Position numbers and translations under genes: made by a program | Notes under the pieces: model-generated | The model's database searches: none | Told to the model about the DNA's origin: nothing | Seen by the model: the letters and a program-made list of their open reading frames with translations, nothing else | Assembly (NCBI RefSeq): GCF_900115095.1 | Contig: NZ_FOVH01000006.1 | Location: 62,001-126,000, forward strand | Length of the DNA stretch: 64,000 nucleotides | Source of the DNA: Actinomadura madurae | GTDB lineage: Bacteria; Actinomycetota; Actinomycetes; Streptosporangiales; Streptosporangiaceae | Direction: 5' to 3' | In this document: one piece after another, positions 43,557 through 53,000 of the stretch | How positions within the stretch are numbered: the first letter of the stretch is position 1 | Layout: each line of letters begins with the position of its first letter

Positions 43557-44717
43557 TCAGAGCCAGAGGATGGTGCTGACGGTGGGGGCGTGCATCAGAA
43601 CGAAGGCGTTCCTCGCCTTGGACGCCGCGTCCGGCTGCCGCGGAGACACGGCGGTCGTGGAGACGACGTAGCGGTCCGGGCTGCCCGTCTGGCCGGAACG
43701 GGCGCCTCCCGGAGGGTCGATCCGGCCGCCCGGAACGAAGCGCAGGTCGGTGTGCCGCAGGCTCCGCTCGGCCTCGTTGGCGTAGCCCAGTTCGGGGAAG
43801 CGCAGGATGTGGCTGCTGACCAGCACGCCGTCCGTGGTCTTGAACGCGACCTCGATCCGGCCGGTACACCTGTTCTCCCGCAGGACCTTGCGGGCCTGCT
43901 CGCTGGTCGCGCCGGCGAGGCAGCCCTTCTCGTCGTCCAAGACCTTGAACGCCGTGCGTTCGAACGTCGCCGAACGCGTCCCGGACCGGACCTCGAACCG
44001 GGCGGCGTCCTCGTAGAAGGTGCTGACCTCGAAAGCGGGTTCGCCGCGGGACGGCTCGGCGGCCGCGAGCCGTCCCGCGGCGAACGGCGTGGGCAGGACG
44101 ACCGCACCGAGAAGCCCGATGGCGGAGCCGAGCGCGATGCGCCGCGCGCGTTCCCGCTTCTCCCACCGCCGCACGTGGTCGTGAGCGGCGGGTGAGCCGG
44201 AATCGGGTGACGCCAGCGCCGCAAGGCCACCGGTCTCCGCGGCCGCCGGTGGCGCCTGAGCCTGGACGACCACCGTCTTCGCGCGGCGGTCGTGCATGCA
44301 CTGCCCCAGCCGCGTGTCGTTCCGCTGCTCCCAGGAGTCGCTGATCAACCCGAACGTCTGGGCGGACCTGGGCAGCGCGTACCGCCGACCGGACCGGCGC
44401 CAGCCCGGCGGCCGGAACCCGTCCTCCTCGCGCACCACCCGGATCCCGGCGACCCGCTGGCCGACGGTGCACCCCCACTGCGCGATCGTCCCGATGCGCA
44501 GCAGCACCGGACCGGCCATGCCGAAGATCAGGACCGGGACCACCAACCCGAGAATCGCCGAAGTGGAAGTGGAACTGTCGGCCACATGAAGGAAGACGTA
44601 GATCGGCGACACGGCCACCATGACCACCAGGAAGGCCGCGAGGAAGTCGAAGGCGCGAGCCGCAAGACGCTGTCTGGTACTCGCCAGAACACGCACCACG
44701 CCACCGTCGTCATGCAT
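43557..44717 (-). CDS. RDD-family membrane protein
   Basis: 386 residues. An RDD domain opens the protein: RQRLAARAFDFLAAFLVVMV with two membrane segments and TVGQRVAGIRVVREEDG. A Pro/Ala-rich cytoplasmic stretch leads to a third membrane segment (RRIALGSAIGLLGAVVLPTP). The outer domain has paired Cys (DDEKGCLAGATSEQ, RENRCTGRIEVAFKTTDG). ATG 44717 is chosen, with only a weak ribosome-binding site; the frame is open further upstream. Function unknown; RDD proteins are sometimes transport-related. Confidence 0.75.
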   Translation of the reverse strand: MHDDGGVVRVLASTRQRLAARAFDFLAAFLVVMVAVSPIYVFLHVADSSTSTSAILGLVVPVLIFGMAGPVLLRIGTIAQWGCTVGQRVAGIRVVREEDGFRPPGWRRSGRRYALPRSAQTFGLISDSWEQRNDTRLGQCMHDRRAKTVVVQAQAPPAAAETGGLAALASPDSGSPAAHDHVRRWEKRERARRIALGSAIGLLGAVVLPTPFAAGRLAAAEPSRGEPAFEVSTFYEDAARFEVRSGTRSATFERTAFKVLDDEKGCLAGATSEQARKVLRENRCTGRIEVAFKTTDGVLVSSHILRFPELGYANEAERSLRHTDLRFVPGGRIDPPGGARSGQTGSPDRYVVSTTAVSPRQPDAASKARNAFVLMHAPTVSTILWL

Positions 44718-44997
44718 TCGCTCTGCAGAAGTTCCAACAGGGACATACCGGGGAGCCGTCACAAGCGCACATACAAGCACAACCAGCCGCCCCTCCGGTA
44801 GCGAGAATCCGCAGTAGTCCCCCGTAAAGCGAAGGGGCCGGAAACGCGCATCGGCTGAGCCAGTGCCCGGACAGAGCCCGGACAACGGCTGGTCAGCCCA
44901 AACAAGGTGACAATTCTGTGTCAAACCCCTCCCACGCGCTTTTAGTCAGCCCCGACGTCCGCCGCTCCTATGCGCGGCCATTTACATCGACACATCC

Positions 44998-45464
44998 TCA
45001 AACCGCGGTCTCGATCAGGTCTGCCCGGCTGTACCGGCCGATCAGTACCCCTCGTTGGGCGCGGCCGCCTTCGGCGTTGGCCGCCACGTGGGCGGCCGCG
45101 ATCCCGGTCAGGTCCGGCAGGCGCTCGGGGGCGCGCGGGCCGCTCCACAGGACGTCCACGGTGATGGTGCGCGTCAGGTCGGCGTGCTCGACGATCGCCG
45201 CGTGCGGCGGCTTGTCGCGCAGCGCCATCGTCGCGAGCAGTGCCGACCCGCGGTGCCGCTGAGGTGCAGGACCTCGCCGCTGCCGGGGAGCAGAGCGGCC
45301 AGCGAAACGTCCGGGCAGGTCATGAGGTTGCGCGGGGTGTCGGCCCGCTCGTCGCCGTCGCGCGAGGAGATGACGGCGAACGGTGCGGTCGCGAGGAACG
45401 CCGCGACGCCCGGGGCGGCCGGAGGGGCGTCCGGGACGGCGGTCCACAGCTTGGAGCGCAGCAT
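44998..45464 (-). pseudogene. Broken FMN-binding (pyridoxamine-oxidase-like) gene
   Basis: The 5' part in one frame reads MLRSKLWTAVPDAPPA, APFAVISSRDGDERADTPRN and GSGEVLHLSGTA. Near 45240 the similarity moves to another frame (ALLATMALRDKPPHAAIVEH, DLTRTITVDVLWSGPRAPER). The pattern fits the FMN-binding split-barrel family. A small deletion at the junction shifts the frame, so no full product is made. It is part of a run of broken genes up to 48.6 kb. Confidence 0.6.
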
Positions 45465-45574
45465 GCACCCCGCGCAGTGCGGTCATGTCGATGGCGACGC
45501 GCCCATCACCGACGCCGACGGCGGTGCCGCTCTATCGGAAGGTCTCCCCGACGCCGGGGAGCAAGAACACCATC

Positions 45575-45852
45575 GATGCCACCGGCGCTCTGGGCCAGAT
45601 CCGCCTCTGGGACCCAGGATCCAACCGCCCTTACGCCCTGCCCTTGACCGGCCACCAGACCGAGATCATGGCACTCGTCTTCTCCCGGGACGGCACCACC
45701 TCACCAGCGTCGCCGAGGGCGGCACCGTCCTCACCCACGACCTCGGCCCGGCGCTCACCAAGGCGGGCCTCTGCCAGAACACCAGCGGCGGCCTCACCAA
45801 GAAGGAATGGAAGCAGAACGTCCCCGCCCTCGACTACCGCCCCACCTGCCCC
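45575..45852 (+). pseudogene. WD40-repeat protein, 3' remnant
   Basis: One WD40 blade is readable (GQIRLWDPGSNRPYALPLTG, HQTEIMALVFSRDGTT). It is followed near 45700 by a frame change to LTSVAEGGTVLTHDLGPALT and the typical end of actinobacterial WD40 proteins (LTKKEWKQNVPALDYRPTCP). The 5' part and the stop are missing. Confidence 0.65.
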
Positions 45853-45917
45853 GATGAACGCCGGGTGTCCCGGATACAGCGGGCGAGGACGCCCGGCTGG
45901 TCGGGGACCCGTCGTTG

Positions 45918-46055
45918 TCACGGGACGAGGCTCTTCAACAGGCCGGCGAAGATGTCCATTTGCTGCCGCTGTTCCGGGGTGAGCGGGCCGGGACGGAAAT
46001 GCGCGACCTCGTTCCGGATCTTCCGGACGTCGTCCAGCTTCGCGAGGAACTCATC
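45918..46055 (-). pseudogene. HEPN-domain C-terminal fragment
   Basis: The minus frame reads DEFLAKLDDVRKIRNEVAHF followed by RPGPLTPEQRQQMDIFAGLL and a TGA at 45918. The RNxxxH motif (RNEVAH) and C-terminal position match HEPN proteins of defence or toxin systems. Similarity stops where brxD similarity begins on the other strand, marking a recombination junction near 46060. Confidence 0.55.
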
Positions 46056-46058
46056 GAC

Positions 46059-46583
46059 GAGGTGGACGGCGGACGGTTCCCCGGGCTGTTCCTCGTCATC
46101 ACCGGCACGCCCGCGTTCTTCGACGGGCAGCAGGGCGCCCGGCGGCTGCCGCCGCTCGCGCAGCGACTCGCCACCGACTTCTCCACCGACCCGCGCTTCG
46201 ACTCGCCTCGCGCCGTCCAACTCCGCCTCACCGGTTTCGACCTGCCGAAACTGGTGGAACTGGGGGCCACCGTCCGCGATCTGTTCGCCATGGGCGCCCG
46301 CCATCCCGAACGCGTCGCCTCCCTCGTCGACGACGCCTACCTGTCCGAACTCGCCAAGGCCGTCACCGGTGGGCTCGGCGGGCAGGTCGGCGTCGCACCC
46401 CGTGTCTTCCTGCGCAAACTCGTCGCCGATGTCCTCGACCGCGTCGACTACCTGGACGGCTTCGACCCGCGCCGCGACTATCGGCTCACGCTGTCCTCGT
46501 CGGAGCTGAGCGAGGTCGAACGCAATGCCGCGGCCTCGACCCTGCGCGCAGGAAGCGCGGACGAGGTGGAGCTCGACCTGTGA
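46059..46583 (+). pseudogene. brxD: BREX ATPase BrxD, C-terminal half only
   Basis: Only the last 174 codons remain: EVDGGRFPGLFLVITGTPAF, RRLPPLAQRLATDFSTDPRF, VQLRLTGFDLPKLVELGATV, GVAPRVFLRKLVADVLDRVD. These match the C-terminal end of BrxD of type 2-like BREX systems; complete proteins are more than twice this length. The Walker A part is missing, replaced by the HEPN fragment on the other strand. The stop overlaps the brxHI start (GTGA), the natural operon junction. Confidence 0.8.
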
Positions 46584-48616
46584 TCGACCGCCTGCACCCG
46601 TCACTGCGTCACCACATCGTGAACGTGCTGGGCTGGCCGTCACTCCGTCCTCTCCAAGAGGCGGCGGTCGAACCTGTTGCGGACGGCGCGGACGTGCTGC
46701 TGCTCGCGCCCACCGCCGGAGGCAAGACCGAAGCCGCGGTGTTCCCGATCCTTTCGGCCATGGCCGCGCAGAACTGGACCGGCCTGTCGGTCCTTTACGT
46801 GTGTCCGCTGAAGGCGCTGCCCAACAACCTGCTGCCGCGGCTCGAGATCTACGCCGCCTGGCTGGGCCGGCGCGTCGCCCTGTGGCACGGCGACGTTTCC
46901 CAGTCGCGCCGCCAGCGCATCCTCGCCGACCCGCCCGACATCCTGCTGACCACCCCCGAATCCCTCGAATCGATGCTGGTCAGCGCGAAGGTAGACCATG
47001 ACCACCTGTTCGAGGGGCTGGACGCCGTCGTCGTGGACGAGGTGCACGCGTTCGCTGGCGACGACCGCGGCTGGCACCTGATCGCCGTCCTGGAACGGCT
47101 CACGCGCATCGCGGGACGATCTCTCCAGCGCATCGGCCTGTCGGCCACCATCGGGCAACCCCGAGGAACTGCTCACCTGGCTCCAAGGATCGGGGACGGA
47201 CCGTCCGTGCCGGATCGTCGCGCCCGAAGCCGGACCGACCGCCGAACCCCACGTCGAGCTCGACCACGTCGGCTCGGTGGAGAACGTCGCCAAGGTGATC
47301 TCGGCCCTGCACCGGGGCGAGAAGCGCCTCGTCTTCTGCGACTCCAGGCGGATCGTCGAGCAGCTCGGTGCAGCGCTGCGAGCCCTCGGCGTCACGACGT
47401 TCCTCTCCCACGCCTCCCTCTCGCTGGACGAACGCCGCCGCGCGGAAGAGGCGTTCGCGGAGGCGCGCGACTGCGTCATCGTCGCCACGTCCACCCTCGA
47501 ACTCGGCATCGATGTCGGCGACCTCGACCGCGTCATCCAGATCAACTCACCGCCCACCGTGGCGGCGTTCCTGCAGCGCCTCGGCCGCGGGGGCCGCCGC
47601 CCCAGGCACCCGCCGCAACTGCCTGTTCCTCGGCCTCGACCGTGAGGACGTCCTGCGAGCCGCCGCGCTGCTCCTGCAGTGGAGCCGCGGATTCGTCGAG
47701 CCGATCGCGCCGCCCCCCCGACCCCCGCCACATCGCGGCTCAGCAACTCCTCGCCCTCTGCCTCCAGGAGAACCAGGTGGGGGAGAAGCTGTGGCCCGAA
47801 TAGTGGGGCGGGCTCGCCCCGTTCGGCGCCGCCGCGGCCCCCCAGGCCCGCCATCTGGTCGAACAGGGCTACCTCGACTCCGACGGCGGCATGCTCTTCA
47901 TCGGCCCAGAGGCCGAGAGACGCTTCGGCCGCATCCACTTCCGCGACCTGACCGCCGTCTTCACCGCCGCGCCCGAGTTCACCGTCCTCAGCGGGCGCAC
48001 CGAGGTCGGCCGCGCCGACCCCATGCTCCTCACCGAACGCGTCATCGGGCCCAGTCTGCTTCTCCTTGGCGGGTACAGCTGGCGCGTCACCCGGATCGAC
48101 TGGAAGCGTCGCCGTTGCCATGTCGAGCCGGCCGACGGCGGAGGCAAGGCCGGCTGGATCGGCACGGGCACCGGCCTGGTCTCCTTCGAGCTGGCCCGCG
48201 CCGCCCGCGACGTCCTGCTCGGCGACGGCCCGCCCGTCGCACTGACCCGCCGTGCGGCCGCCGTCCGCGACGACCTGGACTTCTCCGTCCACCCCGGCGG
48301 AACGGTGATCAGCCGCAGCCCGTCAGGCGACCTGCACTGGTGGACATGGGCGGGCGACCGCGCCAACGCCACCCTCAAGGCGACGCTCCGGCTCCGCGGA
48401 GACCTGCGCCCTGATGGCTGGCGCTCCGCCGTCCGGGAACTGGCGGACCACCTCGTCATGCCCGACGTGGACGACCGCGCCGTGCACGGGCTCAAGTTCT
48501 CCGCCGACCTGCCCCGCCACCTGGCCGAAGCGACCCTCGCCGCCCGCCTCGCCGACCTCGACAACGCTGCGCGTGCCCTCACCGAACCGCACCGTTTTAC
48601 GACCCGGACCGGCTGA
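46580..48616 (+). pseudogene. brxHI: BREX helicase BrxHI, frameshifted
   Basis: Full-length gene (about 679 codons) for a DEAD/DEAH helicase: LLLAPTAGGKTEAAVFPILS (Walker A), VVVDEVHAFAGDDRGWHL, IGLSATIG, then RLVFCDSRRIVEQLG, ATSTLELGIDVGDLDRVIQI, and a C-terminal part from LVEQGYLDSDGGMLFIGPEA to the stop. Three single-base insertions break it, at G run 47153-47155, C run 47600-47603 and the C run near 47711-47717, and an in-frame TAG is at 47801. All three insertions are in homopolymers, so sequencing error is possible for those, but the TAG and the truncated brxD favour real decay. Confidence 0.85.
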
Positions 48617-48624
48617 CGGGCGGT

Positions 48625-49929
48625 TCAGGGGCGGGGGACTACGTAGGGGGCGATGCTGGAGAGCTTTTCGCAGGTTTCTTCGTATTCGCGGTCGGGGGTC
48701 GAGGCGCTCACTATGCCGGCGCCGGCGCGGAGCCAGGCTTGGCCGTTCTCGGCGTAGAGGGCTCGCAGGACTAGGGCCGCGTCCAGGGAGCCGTCGTGGG
48801 AGACGGTCACGACCGCGCCGGAGTAGAGGCCGCGGTGTTCTTCCAAGCGGGTGATGGCGTCGATCGCCTCGGGCTTCGGGATGCCGGAGGCGGTCACGCC
48901 GGGGAAGAGGGCGTCGAGGGCGTCCCAGGAGGTGCGGCCGGGGGCGAGGATCCCGCTGACGCTGGAGCCGAGGTGCTGGACGCTACCGCGCTCCTTGACC
49001 GTCATGAAACCGGTGACCTGGACGGTTCCCGGCTCGCAGACGCGGTACAGCTCGTCCTGCGAGGTGCGGACGGAGACCGCGTGCTCGTAGATCTCCTTGG
49101 GGTCGGTCTCCAGGTCGTGGCGGGTGCGGGCGTCGGCGTCCGCGCCGAAGCCGAAGGCGCGGGTGCCGGCCAGGGGCTGGGTCATGACGCGGCCGCCGCC
49201 GTCGACGCTCGCGAGGACCTCGGGGCTGAAGCCGGTGGCCTGGAAGCCGCTCAGGGAGAGCAGGAACGAGCGCGCCGGGGTGTTGGCCCTGCGGCCGCGG
49301 ACGTAGGTGGAGGCGAGGTCGACCGGGTACGGGATGTCCAGGCGGCGGGACACGATGACCTTCTGGTAAAGGCCCGCGTTGATCTCGGAGACCGCGGCGG
49401 CGACGCGCGTGCGGTAGCGGTCGCCGTCCACGCGGACGTCGACCGGGGAGGGTGTTCCGAGGGGATGGTTGTTCGTGTCGGTCAGGAGCGCTGCGATCCG
49501 GTCGGGGGCGTCGGTGCCGGTGATGGTGGCGCGGCCCTGCTCGATCCGGACCTCGGTGCGCGGGACGATCAGGTGCGCGATCCTCCCGGTGGGGCGGGAC
49601 GCGGTGAACTCGAAGGCGATCCAGCCGTAGGCGCTCCAGGTGGGGAGCGGGGCCTCGGCGAACGCGTCGCGCAATGCCTCCGCGGGGGAGCCCGTCCACG
49701 GGCGGGCGGTCGCGGGCCTTCCCGGCCACCGGGTGCCGACGGTGTCCGCGTCCAGCACCACCTCGCCGAGCACACCGCCCGCGAACGTCCATGATCCGGG
49801 ACGTTCGTAGACCACGTGGTCGTCGAACAGGCCCGATCCGGCCAGGCGGGCCACGAGCGCGAGCGGGTCCGAGGTGTGCTCGACGACCAGCTCGGTGGGT
49901 TTCGCATCGGTGCGGAGACCAGAGGACAA
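48625..49929 (-). CDS. Salicylate synthase (MbtI/Irp9 type)
   Basis: 434 residues, converts chorismate through isochorismate to salicylate, the cap of the siderophore. It has the chorismate-binding fold: AAVSEINAGLYQKVIVSRRL, PEVLASVDGGGRVMTQPLAG, GTRAFGFGADADARTRHDLE, FPGVTASGIPKPEAIDAITR, RGLYSGAVVTVSHDGSLDAA and the end REYEETCEKLSSIAPY, all typical of MbtI. TTG 49929 is chosen because AAGGGAG is 9 bases upstream. The gene is divergent from the large NRPS, sharing a gap with two iron boxes. It fits the salicylate-specific pocket of the ligase 12 kb away. Confidence 0.93.
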   Translation of the reverse strand: MSSGLRTDAKPTELVVEHTSDPLALVARLAGSGLFDDHVVYERPGSWTFAGGVLGEVVLDADTVGTRWPGRPATARPWTGSPAEALRDAFAEAPLPTWSAYGWIAFEFTASRPTGRIAHLIVPRTEVRIEQGRATITGTDAPDRIAALLTDTNNHPLGTPSPVDVRVDGDRYRTRVAAAVSEINAGLYQKVIVSRRLDIPYPVDLASTYVRGRRANTPARSFLLSLSGFQATGFSPEVLASVDGGGRVMTQPLAGTRAFGFGADADARTRHDLETDPKEIYEHAVSVRTSQDELYRVCEPGTVQVTGFMTVKERGSVQHLGSSVSGILAPGRTSWDALDALFPGVTASGIPKPEAIDAITRLEEHRGLYSGAVVTVSHDGSLDAALVLRALYAENGQAWLRAGAGIVSASTPDREYEETCEKLSSIAPYVVPRP

Positions 49930-49965
49930 GGCAGCCAACTCCCTTTCGCGACCGGAAGGTCAAAC

Positions 49966-49984
49966 TTAGGTAAGGCTAACCTTG
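49966..49984. promoter_or_regulatory. Iron box A in the salicylate synthase/NRPS gap
   Basis: TTAGGTAAGGCTAACCTTG, 16 of 19 positions match the IdeR/DmdR consensus. It is nearer the salicylate synthase gene. Confidence 0.88.
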
Positions 49985-49994
49985 CACGATTTTC

Positions 49995-50013
49995 TCAGGC
50001 AAGGCTAACCTAA
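49995..50013. promoter_or_regulatory. Iron box B in the salicylate synthase/NRPS gap
   Basis: TCAGGCAAGGCTAACCTAA, nearer the NRPS. The two boxes start 29 bases apart, which gives each divergent promoter its own site. Confidence 0.88.
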
Positions 50014-50049
50014 CCAGCGGTGGCGAAGCCGACAACGAAAGAGTTGAGC

Positions 50050-53000
50050 GTGCAGGAGCAGAAGACGACGGCACGGCGACGCGAACTGATGCGGCGGATG
50101 ATGGCGGAGGCCGGGCTCGGCTCGGACATCGCGCGGCTCACCCCCCGAGGCTCGGACGGGCCGGCGCCCCTCTCCTACGCGCAGCAGAGCATGTGGCTGC
50201 ACCACCGTACGTTTCCGGACAGCCCGGCCTACAACGTCTGCCTGCTCGTGCGCATGTCGGGGCCGCTCGACACCGATGCGCTGCGGGAGGCGCTGCGTGG
50301 ATTGATCCGCCGGCACGCCGTGCTCCGGACGGTCTATGCCGAGCGAGAGGACGGCACCGTCCAGATCGTCACCGATGACGACTCCCTGGGCCTCGCGCCG
50401 GTCCCGTGCGACGACGCCGAGGCGCGGGCGGCGGAACTCGCGGCGACGCCGTTCGCGCTGCGCGACGAGCGGCCGATCCGGCTGGAGCTGCTCCGGCTCG
50501 ACGACGAGGAGCACGCGCTGGTCCTCGTCGTGCACCACATCGCCTGGGACGGCATGACCTGGGGCTCGCTGTCGCGGGACCTGTCCGCCCTCTACCGCGC
50601 GGCCGTGACCGGCGAGCCGGACGGGCTGCCGCCGCTGGACGTCCAGTACGCCGACTACGCCGGGTGGGAGCAGCGCCGGCCCCTTTCCGAGGACGACCTC
50701 GCGTACTGGCGGGCACGGCTCGACCCGCCGCCCGCGCCGCTCGACCTGCCCGCCGACCATCCGCGCGGCGCCGTCGTGTCCGAGCGCGGCGGCCGCCGCG
50801 CGCGGCTGTTCGACGACGCGGTGACCGAGGGGATGCGGAGGCTCGCCGCCAGCGAGAACCTCACCCCGTACATGGTGATGATGGCCGGGTACGCCGTGCT
50901 GCTGCACCGCTACACCGGTGCCGAGGACGTGGCGATCGGGTCGTCGGTGATGAACCGCGAGCACGCCGAGGTCGAGCGGCTCGTCGGGAACTTCGGCAAC
51001 ACGCTCGTGCTGCGCACCGACCTGTCCGGCGCGCCGACGTTCCGCGAGGTGCTGCGCCGGGTCGGCCGGACGGTCACCGAGGGCTTCGCGCACCAGGCGC
51101 TGCCGTACGACCGGATCGTGCAGGAGCTCCGCCCGGCGAGAGGGCGGGGACGGTCGGCGTTCTTCGACACGATGCTGCTGTTCCTCGCCCAGGAGATCGG
51201 CGAGCTGGACCTCCCGGGGGTCACGTCCAGCTGGACGCACATCCACAACGGGACGACGCACTTCGACCTGTCGCTGGAGGCCTTCGTCCGGGCGCAGGGC
51301 ATGACGGTCGAGGCGACGTTCCGCCGCGAGCTGTTCGACGACGCGCGCATCGACGCGCTGCTCGCCCACCTGGAGACGCTCCTGGCCGGCGCGCTCGCCG
51401 ACCCCGACCGCTCCATCGGCGCGCTCGAGATCATGGACGCACGGGAACGCGCCCTGGTGGAGCGGGCCAACGCCACAGACCGCACCCTCCCGGAGACGAA
51501 CGTCGTCGCGCTGTTCGAGGAGCAGGCGGCCCGCACCCCGGACGTGACGGCGGTCGAGGCCGGTGCCCGCGCCCTCACCTACGCGGAGCTGGACGCGCGC
51601 TCCTCCGCGCTCGCGGCGGAGCTGCGCGGGCGGGGCGCCGGGGCCGGGAGCGTGGTCGCGCTCGCGCTGCCGCGGACGGCCGACCTCGTCGTCGCCCTGC
51701 TCGGCGTCCTGAAATCGGGCGCCGCGTACCTGCCGCTCGACCTCGGCCACCCCGCCGACCGGCTCGCCTACATGCTGGACGACGCGGGCCCGCTCTGCGC
51801 GATCGTCACCGGCGAGACCGCGGGCCTGCTGCCGGACGGGACGGACCTCCTCGTCCTCGAAGGTCCCGGGGACGCACGCCATGACGCCGGGGCCGCCCCG
51901 CAGCCGGACGAGCTGGCGTACGTCATCTACACCTCGGGCTCGACCGGCCGCCCCAAGGGCGTCGCGATCCCGCACCGGGCGCTGACGAACTTCCTGATCG
52001 CGACGAAGGCCCAGCTCAGGCTCACCCCCGGCGACCGGCTCGTCGCGGTCACGACGATCGCGTTCGACATCGCCGCGCTGGAGCTGTTCGCCCCGCTGAT
52101 CAGCGGCGCGACGATCGTCCTCGCCGACCGCGCGGACGTCCGGGACCCCGCGGCCCTCGCCGCGCTGCTGGAGGACGCGACCATCGTCCAGGGCACCCCG
52201 TCGCTGCTGGGCACGCTCGACCCGGCCGCCCTCAAGGGCCTGCGCGTCCTGGTCGGCGGTGAGGCGCTGCCCCCCGCCCTCGCCGAGTCCCTGGCGGACG
52301 CGGCCTCCCTCGCGACCGACATGTACGGGCCGACCGAGGCGACGATCTGGGCGACCTCGGCGGACCTGCCCGCGTCCGGCATCGGCCGCCCCTTCTGGAA
52401 CACCCGGGCGCACGTCCTCGACGCGAGGCTGCGCCCCGTCCCGCCGGGCGTGCCGGGCGAGCTGTACCTGGCGGGGGAGCAGCTCGCCCGCGGGTACGTC
52501 GGCCGCCCCGACCTGACCGCCGAGCGGTTCGTCGCCGACCCGTTCGGCGAGCCCGGGTCGCGCATGTACCGGACGGGCGACCTCGCGCGGCGCGCCCGCG
52601 ACGGGTCGATCGAGTACCTAGGCCGCACCGACGACCAGGTCAAGATCCGCGGTTTCCGGATCGAGCCCGCCGAGGTGCAGGCCGTGCTCGCCGCGCAGCC
52701 GGGCGTCGCGCAGGCCGCGGTCGTCGTCCGGGAGGACCGCCCGGGGGACGCGAGGCTGGTCGGCTACTACGTCCCGTCCGAAGAGGTGGACGAGCCGGCC
52801 CTGCGGGACGCGCTGGCGAAGGCGCTGCCCGAGTACATGGTCCCGTCCGCGCTCGTCGCGCTCGACGCGCTGCCCCGGACGGTCAACGGGAAGCTCGACC
52901 GCGCGGCGCTGCCCGCGCCGGAGGCGGAGGTCTCCGGGCGGGCGCCCCGCGACGCCCGCGAGGCCGCCCTCTGCGCGATCTTCGCCGAGCTGCTCGGGGT

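Noticed and set aside
46580..48616. brxHI as an intact gene with programmed frameshifts
   Set aside because: The three shifts are in plain G or C runs without slippery-site structure, a TAG also interrupts the frame, and brxD next to it is truncated. Decay or sequencing error explains it better.
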